Shown in pieces: positions 24,668-31,800 of a stretch of DNA of 35,247 nt. Source of the stretch: Candidatus Neomarinimicrobiota bacterium (GTDB lineage Bacteria; Fidelibacterota; UBA8477; JABMPR01); contig JADHUM010000050.1 in NCBI GenBank assembly GCA_016784545.1, positions 1-35,247 on the forward strand, given 5' to 3'. The first letter of the stretch is position 1, and every line of letters starts with the position of its first letter. The position numbers were made by a program, and so were the translations under genes. The notes below the pieces were generated by a model. That model made no database searches. It saw only the letters and a list, made by a program, of their open reading frames with translations, and had not been told where the DNA came from.

Positions 24668-25885
24668 CTATGCCCTGACTGGGCTGTGTATGATATCGTT
24701 TCCAGTGCCCAGCACAACGGGCTCTGTGAGTCCAAACCGTATGACAGGGTACCCATGTCTCGCACGCAACTTGTCCATGGCCTGGTGTAAATCGCCATGT
24801 TTGGCAGCGTCAGGGTCAATCACCTTTGAAAAAAGGCTGATCTGTTGAGCAGCCTGTATGAGATTCTCAAAACCGATGGACAGATAGCGAACCCGAGTGC
24901 GTCGCTCAAAGAGTTGCTCAAAAATTTTCTGGGTATAATAAAACATGAGGTATTCTTTGTTGGTTGCTTCAGGCAGACGAACGGTGCGAGTTGCAATTTT
25001 GCTGTCGGAATAGCGGCAAAAGATACGAAAGCTGTTGACCTTCTTGTTCTTCTGACGCAAACGGGTGCAGCCACTCTCGATGAGATAATAGACAACCCCC
25101 ATAATCAATTGATCATCGTTGCTATCCTCACTGAAGGTATACTCCTCTTTTATCTCCAGACGCTGTTCCGGGGGCATTACAGGGCTCAGATCAATACCCA
25201 GAGCCTTCTGATGCAAGGTCAGAGCATTTTTGCCAATGACCAAAATCAACTTATTGATGGGAACTGCTGCCAGCATGCCAATACTGGTCAGGTTCAACTC
25301 TTCCAGAAGTACCTGATCGGTGCTATGACCAATGCCAGGCAGCATCTTGAGTTCCAGGGGATCCAGAAAGGTGCGTTCGTTGCCAGGTAAAACATCAAAG
25401 AGCTCAGCATATTGACGGATGTAGCGTGCTGCCACAGATGAAACCAGCTTGTTGACAGAAATACCGATACTTGAAGTCAGCCGAAATGATTCACGGATAT
25501 CCTTATGAATGCGATAAGCACTATCCTTGATGCGTCCCAGCAAACGTGTGGTGCCTGTCATATCAATGGCAACCTGTCCATAGCGGATGGGCTCAACATA
25601 TGGTGAATAACGAGAAACCTGCCCCGTAATGGCGTTCATTGCACGCTGATACAGTTCAGGGTTGGAATCCACGACAATGAGGCGATGCTCCAGTTTGAGT
25701 GCCTGCCCCAGAAGCATACCCCTGTGGATACCTTCCTGGCGGGCCTCTTTGGAAGATGATAGCACAATGGCACGCCCTCCAGACCCAGATGCCACCACCA
25801 CAGGTCGATCACGATAACTGCTGTGAACCGCCTGCTCCACTGTAGCCGGGAATGATGGAACTTCTATGTGTAGAACATCTTTCAT
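24668..25885 (-). CDS. imuB: ImuB-like Y-family polymerase homologue lacking catalytic acids
   Basis: ImuB is the inactive Y-family protein that bridges the beta clamp and DnaE2 in SOS mutagenesis. The 405-residue chain has the DinB fold (HIEVPSF at 6-12, YGQVAIDMTGTT at 102-113, LKMLPGIGHST helix-hairpin-helix near 180). The polymerase acids are altered: DinB's HVDMDCF is HIEVPSF here, so Asp8 becomes Glu and Asp10 Pro, and the Asp103-Glu104 pair is Asp108-Met109. A clamp-binding motif QQISLF is at 347-352. Those losses favour ImuB over DinB; a degenerate DinB is the alternative. The C-terminal tail is short compared with proteobacterial ImuB. No Shine-Dalgarno is seen before the ATG. Confidence 0.85.
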   Translation of the reverse strand: MKDVLHIEVPSFPATVEQAVHSSYRDRPVVVASGSGGRAIVLSSSKEARQEGIHRGMLLGQALKLEHRLIVVDSNPELYQRAMNAITGQVSRYSPYVEPIRYGQVAIDMTGTTRLLGRIKDSAYRIHKDIRESFRLTSSIGISVNKLVSSVAARYIRQYAELFDVLPGNERTFLDPLELKMLPGIGHSTDQVLLEELNLTSIGMLAAVPINKLILVIGKNALTLHQKALGIDLSPVMPPEQRLEIKEEYTFSEDSNDDQLIMGVVYYLIESGCTRLRQKNKKVNSFRIFCRYSDSKIATRTVRLPEATNKEYLMFYYTQKIFEQLFERRTRVRYLSIGFENLIQAAQQISLFSKVIDPDAAKHGDLHQAMDKLRARHGYPVIRFGLTEPVVLGTGNDIIHSPVRA

Positions 25886-25998
25886 TTTGGGTTGAAGGTC
25901 TTAAAGTCGAAAGTCTGAAGGTAGAAGACAGGAGTCAGGAGATAGGAGATAGAAGTCGGAATTTCCGGGGGAAATCCTGTTCCCAAACTCGAATATGT

Positions 25999-26205
25999 CT
26001 AACCGGCCATGCGGCTGTTAGTGGCGATCTCATAGTGAATCACAGGAGCTGCTGGACGGACAGGCCTGGTCTTTTTCTTCGGTGCAGGGACAGTGGCCAA
26101 AAGTCCAGCGACTCCATGGGATACTGAAGACAACACAGCTCTGGTTCTTCCCCGAGGACCACGAAACAGGCTGGAAACGGGCTGAGGTATTGAATTGTAT
26201 CGCAT
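25999..26205 (-). CDS. Small basic protein between lexA and imuB, unknown function
   Basis: The 68-residue frame starts at ATG 26205 with AAGGAT six bases upstream, good support for translation. The sequence is basic and Pro/Arg/Ser-rich, with GPRGRTRAVLSSVSHGV and PAPKKKTRPVRPAAP. I recognise no domain. It occupies the position where imuA (RecA/SulA-like, about 200 residues or more) usually stands in lexA-imuA-imuB-dnaE2 cassettes, but it is far too short to be an intact ImuA. Two overlapping frames on either strand at 26040-26285 have no comparable ribosome site. A chance frame cannot be excluded. Confidence 0.5.
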   Translation of the reverse strand: MRYNSIPQPVSSLFRGPRGRTRAVLSSVSHGVAGLLATVPAPKKKTRPVRPAAPVIHYEIATNSRMAG

Positions 26206-26222
26206 ATGTGATCCTTTTCGTT

Positions 26223-26381
26223 GGGGCTAAAGCCCCTTTTCATTTACGCTTTTTTAACCCCCGGCATAAATGCCGGGGTAATTGATTTCAGCCTTAGAAG
26301 ACGGGTAATTGTGCAATAAGTACTTACCCCGTCCTTTAGGGCGGGGGCATAACGCTCAATTACGCAAGAGGGCTTTAGCCC
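26223..26381. repeat. Cluster of four GC-rich hairpins
   Basis: There are four perfect or near-perfect inverted repeats: 26223-26236 (GGGGCT-AA-AGCCCC), 26259-26278 (CCCCGGCAT-AA-ATGCCGGGG), 26327-26346 (CCCCGTCC-TTTA-GGGCGGGG, one G-T pair) and 26370-26381 (GGGCT-TT-AGCCC). The first and last are versions of the same element. They fall in the 181-base gap between lexA and the small ORF. They may be REP-like targets of the neighbouring transposase family, or attenuators of lexA read-through. Confidence 0.8.
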
Positions 26382-26386
26382 AAACA

Positions 26387-26995
26387 TCATGCCTGATACT
26401 GCCTTAACAGCCCTACAACAACACCCTTGAGGGCAAATTCATCATCTTCTGCTACCTGGATGGGCTGATACTGCCCGGAACTGTTGCAGGGACGCAGTGT
26501 GACGCCGCCAGGATGCAGGTCCAGCTTTTTGACTGTGGCCTCTCCATTGATGGTGGCAACTACAATCTGACCACTTTCAGCCTTGGGTTGAGGTTTTACA
26601 ATAATGACATCACCATCTTCAATATTGGCATCCATCATGGAATCTCCACGAACCCGCAATGCAAAATTATTGGTTCCCTTGAGTAGGTAGCGCGGCACTT
26701 CCACAGGTTCAGGAATTTCAATGGCCTCAATGGGGATACCAGCAGTGACCTGTCCCAGAATATCCAGCACAACGGTCTCTCCTACCAGACCCGTGAGCCG
26801 AATATTGCGAGCAGCATTGCTCTTATCAAAAGCGATATAGCCCCTTTCGCGGAGGATATTCAGTTTCTTCTGGATGGAGAAATTGGAATTCAGTCCAAAG
26901 AACTCCCGTATCTCAGCAATAGTTGGCGCCATCTGGTGACTCTGAATGAACCGTGAGATATATTCGTAAAGTTCGCGTTGCTTTTTGGTTAGCAT
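26387..26995 (-). CDS. lexA: SOS repressor LexA
   Basis: LexA represses SOS genes and inactivates itself by RecA-stimulated cleavage. The 202 residues have the winged helix N-terminal domain (LTKKQRELYEYISRFI, then PTIAEIREFFGL), the Ala85-Gly86 cleavage site (GQVTAGIPIEA), the catalytic Ser119 (GDSMMDANIEDGD) and Lys156 (GEATVKKL). Length is that of E. coli LexA (202). Its start overlaps the small upstream gene by 7 bases, so both are probably read from the operator-containing promoter at 27238-27266. Confidence 0.97.
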   Translation of the reverse strand: MLTKKQRELYEYISRFIQSHQMAPTIAEIREFFGLNSNFSIQKKLNILRERGYIAFDKSNAARNIRLTGLVGETVVLDILGQVTAGIPIEAIEIPEPVEVPRYLLKGTNNFALRVRGDSMMDANIEDGDVIIVKPQPKAESGQIVVATINGEATVKKLDLHPGGVTLRPCNSSGQYQPIQVAEDDEFALKGVVVGLLRQYQA

Positions 26996-27198
26996 GCTCT
27001 CGCCCCATGGGTTACATCAACATATAAGCTCGAGCTTTGCGCCTCACTATGTCGCGTGGCAGGTGAAGGTTTAAGATAGCGGCGATTAATAGACCTCTCT
27101 ACACGTGTGGCAGGAACTATTTCAACAAGATCAAAAACCTCTATGGCATGCTGGATCAATCGTTCCGCATGTTTAGATTTTCCATAACCCCGATTCAT
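26989..27198 (-). CDS. Small protein upstream of and overlapping lexA, unknown function
   Basis: ATG 27198 has GGAGG five bases upstream, one of the strongest ribosome sites in the window; the product is 69 residues. It is basic, begins MNRGYGKSKHAERLIQHAIEVFDLVEIVP and ends VDVTHGARAC. No domain is recognised. The stop lies 7 bases inside lexA, so it probably couples lexA translation. It is the first gene after the SOS promoter. A further in-frame ATG at 27231 lies almost at the predicted transcript start and has no ribosome site. Confidence 0.7.
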   Translation of the reverse strand: MNRGYGKSKHAERLIQHAIEVFDLVEIVPATRVERSINRRYLKPSPATRHSEAQSSSLYVDVTHGARAC

Positions 27199-27237
27199 AT
27201 ATCCTCCACTTCTTGATTCACTATTCTTCATGGTTTT

Positions 27238-27266
27238 AATATAGGTGTACAAAAGGTGTATATCAA
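27238..27266 (-). promoter_or_regulatory. SOS promoter with probable LexA operator (direct repeat)
   Basis: On the minus strand the order is TTGATA (27266-27261), a 17-base spacer, then TATATT (27243-27238), a close match to sigma-70-type consensus. The spacer is exactly TACACC-TTTTG-TACACC, a hexamer direct repeat with 11-base period. Alphaproteobacterial LexA boxes (GTTC-N7-GTTC) also are direct repeats of 11-base period. The site precedes the small gene and lexA by about 40 and 240 bases. Confidence 0.65.
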
Positions 27267-27324
27267 GCAAATGATGTAAATATATTACAAAATATTTGCT
27301 CATTGGGCATGAGGTTAGGTTTCA

Positions 27325-27362
27325 GGGTGAGGTGAATGAGCGTTTCCGGCATCACCTCACCC
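27325..27362. repeat. 11-bp inverted repeat
   Basis: GGGTGAGGTGA (27325-27335) pairs exactly with TCACCTCACCC (27352-27362) around a 16-base loop. It lies upstream of the divergent-free gap between the SOS promoter and the end of the secreted-protein operon. Confidence 0.85.
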
Positions 27363-27397
27363 GCCATAGTGGGTAGGATCATAGTTTCGCCGCGATT

Positions 27398-27420
27398 ATT
27401 ATCTGAAGGATTCAGATAAT
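27398..27420. repeat. 10-bp hairpin adjacent to a terminator
   Basis: ATTATCTGAA and TTCAGATAAT are exact reverse complements separated by GGA. It directly abuts the next hairpin with its T-run, and may back up that terminator. Confidence 0.8.
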
Positions 27421-27450
27421 AAAAAAACCTGCAAAAGGATGCAGGTTTTA
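27421..27450 (-). terminator. Intrinsic terminator of the secreted-protein operon
   Basis: Read on the minus strand: AAAACCTGC, an 8-base loop, GCAGGTTTT continuing into seven T's in total. It lies about 145 bases after the stop of the coiled-coil lipoprotein gene, the last gene of that run. On the plus strand the hairpin is followed by only TTTTA, so minus-strand use is preferred. Confidence 0.85.
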
Positions 27451-27506
27451 AGTAAATCAGGTTAAGAGTTCTTTAGGGTCACGGCATATAGGATATCAAT
27501 GCATAT

Positions 27507-27577
27507 CTCTCGACTCAGGTCTACGCACCGCAGGTGCTTCGTCCCTGCTGGCCGCTCGAGATGACGAGCCAAGGATC
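27507..27577. repeat. Probable short interspersed repeat
   Basis: The plus strand starts CTCTCGACTCAGG and ends GCTCGAGATGACGAG. The outer parts resemble the CTCGAG / GAGTCGAGAGAT-type intergenic repeats that recur in many Bacteroidetes-like genomes. The GC-rich character differs from the AT-rich flanks. Only one copy is in the window, so the repeat status is inferred from general experience. Confidence 0.45.
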
Positions 27578-27592
27578 CCTATAGGTTAAAGC

Positions 27593-28174
27593 TTATTTAA
27601 ATTCGATGGAAACGATTCGTCCATTCATATCAAATACAGCAACACCATTGTCATAGAGCCAGACCTGGTTCTTTTCATCTACAATGTATCTCTCAATGGG
27701 ATCTCCGTACTGACGATAGATGCGTTCCTGATCAGAACCTTTGATCAGTATGGGGGGTTGTGAATCTTTGCTGCTATCGACACTCGCAACAGGAAGCCCT
27801 TGTTCTTTCACCAGGGCCAGTTCCTGCTCCATGGCTTCCAGATTAAGGACAATAGAATCCAATTGAGCGACCATACCAGGTGGCATACCTTTGCCACTGG
27901 CATCAACCGCTTTTTTCAGGATCTTGATCTGCTTTACAATCACAGGAATCTGTTTGCCAAGCTTACTCTGATTCTTTTTGAGTGTGGCAACATCTTTTTC
28001 AAGGGCCTGGATTTTCTTGATGGCCATGGCCTGAAATTTCTCATTCTTATCAAAAAGAGTCTTGAGTTTTTGATCAACTTCCGTGTTGGCCGCATTGGAG
28101 GAACAATTCCACACAAACAGTGATATCAGAACAAGTGCTAAAATTATTTTCGGTGATCTCATCATTTTTCCCAT
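27593..28174 (-). CDS. Coiled-coil lipoprotein with C-terminal SmpA/BamE-like tail
   Basis: The 193-residue protein has a lipoprotein-like signal ending LFVWNC (Cys24; Asn at -1 is not a classical lipobox). Residues about 35-130 are Lys/Glu/Leu-rich with heptads (EKDVATLKKNQSKLGKQI, QLDSIVLNLEAMEQEL), indicating a coiled coil. The C-terminal 45 residues (RIYRQYGDPIERYIVDEK, VWLYDNGVAVFDMNGRIVSIEF) look like a short beta domain similar in pattern to SmpA/BamE-type domains (Y-G-P then a W-Y-strand), but this is weak. Function is not known. In-frame ATGs at 28165 and 28162 are alternatives; GGGA lies just before 28165. It begins 41 bases after the TPR lipoprotein. Confidence 0.65.
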   Translation of the reverse strand: MGKMMRSPKIILALVLISLFVWNCSSNAANTEVDQKLKTLFDKNEKFQAMAIKKIQALEKDVATLKKNQSKLGKQIPVIVKQIKILKKAVDASGKGMPPGMVAQLDSIVLNLEAMEQELALVKEQGLPVASVDSSKDSQPPILIKGSDQERIYRQYGDPIERYIVDEKNQVWLYDNGVAVFDMNGRIVSIEFK

Positions 28175-28215
28175 CTTAATGAATGCATTAACTCTGGTCG
28201 GCTAAACCAAAATAG

Positions 28216-28809
28216 CTATAAATCCTGCAATGTCTCGATTTTTTTAATCAGCAATGCCCGACCTTCGTTGGTAGAAATATCGACGATAAAATCCTCATCC
28301 AGATTCTGGACCCACTCCAAGGCAGCCTCAAAGTTACCGGAAGCAAAGTTAGCAGAAGCCAGCATAAGCGTGATTTCAACATAATCAATACGCCAATTGT
28401 GGGAAAATTCGAATATAGGTCGAAACTCGATGAGCACTTCTCCCCTTGAAATAGCCCTGACATAATCGCTGGTTACATGATAACTCAAGGATACGCCAGC
28501 CAACATCTCAAACCGTACCTGACTGCTATCAATGGTGATCAGATCCAAACCATTGTTAAAGAAAACAATAGCCGTATCTGGCTTGTTAAATTCTACATAG
28601 CACCAGCCAGCACCATTATAAGCATCAATGTATTGGGGATCCATCTCCAGCGCGGTCAGGAAATGGGCCAGAGCTCTTTCAAACTCTCGATTTTCATACA
28701 AGGTCCAGCCATATTCTGTAAAGTCATCAACTTCGGGTTCGATTTTCTCACGACATCCAAAAAAACTTATAAGTAGGATCAGCGCAAACAACCATTTCAT
28801 TTTATTCAT
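28216..28809 (-). CDS. TPR lipoprotein
   Basis: The 197-residue product has a lipoprotein signal ending ISFFGC (Cys19). At least two TPR-type helical pairs follow (DFTEYGWTLYENREFERALAHFLTALEMDPQ and YIDAYNGAGWCYVEFNKPDTAIVFF region), and a third helical pair near 140-175 (MLASANFASGNFEAALEWV). TPRs mediate protein-protein contacts. GGAGG lies six bases before the ATG. It starts 10 bases after the giant T9SS protein's stop and is followed by another lipoprotein gene, so the three are probably one operon. A role in export or anchoring of the giant protein is a plausible inference but nothing in the sequence proves it. Confidence 0.82.
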   Translation of the reverse strand: MNKMKWLFALILLISFFGCREKIEPEVDDFTEYGWTLYENREFERALAHFLTALEMDPQYIDAYNGAGWCYVEFNKPDTAIVFFNNGLDLITIDSSQVRFEMLAGVSLSYHVTSDYVRAISRGEVLIEFRPIFEFSHNWRIDYVEITLMLASANFASGNFEAALEWVQNLDEDFIVDISTNEGRALLIKKIETLQDL

Positions 28810-28819
28810 TTCACACCTC

Positions 28820-31800
28820 CTACCTTAGAACCAGCATTTTGACAGTTTTCACATACCCCTTGCCTGTCATCAGTCGCGCAAAGTAAATACCACTACTTAC
28901 CTGCTTACCCTGATCATCCAGACCATTCCAGGTTATGGAATAACTGCCAGGTTGCATTTGAGTTTCCATGAGATTGCGAACTTCCTGACCCCTGATATTG
29001 TAGATACTAAATGCAATATCCTGATTTAAACCATCCAGGAATCCAATATCAAAATCGATGGTGGTGGAAGGGTTAAATGGATTTGGATAGTTCTGCGACA
29101 ACTGGCTCTTCTCAGGAACAATAATGGTCCTTGGTCCCAATTTGAAGGCACCCATTGATGCAGTCCAGGCACTGACCCTTTCACCATCAGACACTGACGC
29201 CAGCTCAACATAATCACCAGCTGTATCCAAGAGGTATATGGCTTGATCATTTGTCAGTGCAGGCATACTCACCAATACCGGTTCAGCAAGGACCACACCA
29301 TCAGTAAGCACTTTATAACTGGCCCCATCATGGGCACTCAGCATTGAGTCCAAAACCGCAATTCGGGTTGATTTCACGGCACTGTTTGAGCTACCCTTCA
29401 TCTCGAATTGTTCATCAGGGCTGCGTGCCAGCCAACCAGAACCACGTTTGATCAAACTCACGGTGAGACTTACCGTGATGGTTGTATCACCGACCCAGTT
29501 TGAAGCATGCACTTCAAAGGTATTGAGACCTTCCTGAGTGACTTCTACAAGTGCGACATAACTGAAAGTATCAACAGTTGTAAGCTCAACTTCCAGACCT
29601 GAATAAGTAACATCCAGCGAGTCAATCATACCCAGGCTATCCACAATCATCAATTCATAATACGAGGGGTATGCCCTGTTTTTATAAAATGCAATGACAG
29701 GTGTGGGAATATCGAAAATATCCACGGACACCCTGACCGTAATTGTATCCTGCAGTGGATCATTTGTCACAAGACGGAACTGACCACCATATCCACCTAC
29801 AGTGAATGCAGATGGACTGATATTAAAAGCAATAACTGCACTGCTGTCATATTCGATGGTATCAGCCTCAATTGGCAGATTTATCCATGATGGTGCATCC
29901 AGCAATGACCATCGTAAATCGGTCAAGCCAAGATTGCTCATGGTAAATGAGGTGTCAATTTCTGTCATTCGTTCAATATTGACAGCGATGCTATCCGTGT
30001 TCAGCACTGCAAAGGCAGAGGATGTTGTCACATGGAAGGTATCAGCAATAGCTGATGTATCGGCTTGATCCAGTGCTCGGACAAACCACTCGATAGTACT
30101 GGATGGAAAATCCATGACTGAGACATCAACTGTGATCGTCGTATCTCCAGTTGCCAGCATGGTATCATAGCCGGTACCCTCCAGACTGAGTCGATAGGTA
30201 ACCGGATTGTTCTCAATGTCAAATGCAGTGGTCCAGGTGAATGTCAACAAGAGACTATCACTTGGAATCAATTGAGTCGAATCAGCAGGTAACAGGAGTG
30301 TCACTGGTTCAGGAGCATCATTTACCTGCAATACTTCAATCACATATTGAGCGGTATCAGATTCTCCAAGAAGATCCCGTACCATGACAATCAACGTATC
30401 CAGGCCAACATCGGCATTGATTGGTGTCCATGTAATTAACCCACTCATGGAGTCAATCATTGCACTGTCAGGTTGCTGAAGCATTGAATAGAAAAGTGTA
30501 TCTCCACTGATAGTCCCTAGATCCGGATCCGTACCAGGCAGGATAAAACTATACAAACTATCCTCATGAATGGTGGTATCTGCAATAGCCAGGAACTCAG
30601 GTGGCGAATTTACAACAAACTGGAAAATCTCCACACTGGTTGGATTTTGAAAGTTATAAGCATTGTCAGTCGCCATAACTTCTACCTGATAATCAATTCG
30701 ATTGTCAAGAGAGTCACCAGGTAGGGTCACCCGCCAGGAACCACTCTCCATAAAGGTAAATTGAGTTATACTATCAGACTGCCAATCTGAAGTGATGTCA
30801 TTCCACCACAGGCTGTCTGACAATCTCTTGATATTTACCCAGACACTATCTACCCCAGACAATTCATCGGTGGCAATACCCGTAATGGATGAGTCAGACT
30901 TCCACTCCCCAATATGGTAGAATGGATCCAGGTTCAGTGTATTCAGTGGCAATATCAAATCCGCAACTACGCCTTGTGTGGAAATGGTATCTGAAATATT
31001 TCCCGCTGAATCAAGACTCCGGACATTGATAAAGAAACTATCAGCATGCACAAAAGTCCCAAATGTATCAATCATGGTAGTATTCAGATCGAGATCATAC
31101 CAATCAACTTCATCAGCCAGACCAGCAGAGCTGCCGATGGAATATTCGTATCTAAGTATGTTAGATATTGGATCGGTAAAGCCATCCCAGGCCGCTGCAA
31201 GGGTGTCATCAGCATTCACAAATCCATCCATATAGGTTACTGAAGGAATAAAGTGACCGGTATCCGGGGGTGTCTGGTCAATCACAAATACTGTATCTAT
31301 GCGCGTACTGGTCCTTGCATTTCCATAGGCATCGACAATGTCAATTTCCATGGTTATAAAAGCGCCATCTTCAAAGTCTTCCGGCGCAGCAACGATACCC
31401 TCTATTTCAACAGCAGTATAATTTAGATTTCGGTTTGTCAGTGCTGTGATAGATGTGGTATCTCCAATTACTTCGAAATTGTTTACCGGCCAGGTACTAA
31501 GGTATATCCAGCTATATACTTGCCCACCAAAGAGTGATGCATCAGTATTATCTATTGGAACGGTGATATCCAGACCTGTATTGTAGGAGTTCCAATAGCC
31601 GTCAATGACTGGACTACCGGTCGTCGTGAGACTGACTATGTCAAATTCAGATGGCGGTGTACGATCGATATAGAGCTGATTCGAGCTCTCCACACCTCCT
31701 GTTTCATTACCAGCATTATCCCGCAAGGTGACATTGGTTCTCAAAGTGGCATTGTCCCCAAAACCATTGAGTGTATCCAGACTTGCTAATTCCAGAGTTA

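Noticed and set aside
25900-25965. Purine-rich AGGAGTCAGGAGATAGGAG-type tract before imuB
   Set aside because: It looks like simple intergenic repeat sequence; its position is not right for an imuB ribosome site and no binding role can be supported.
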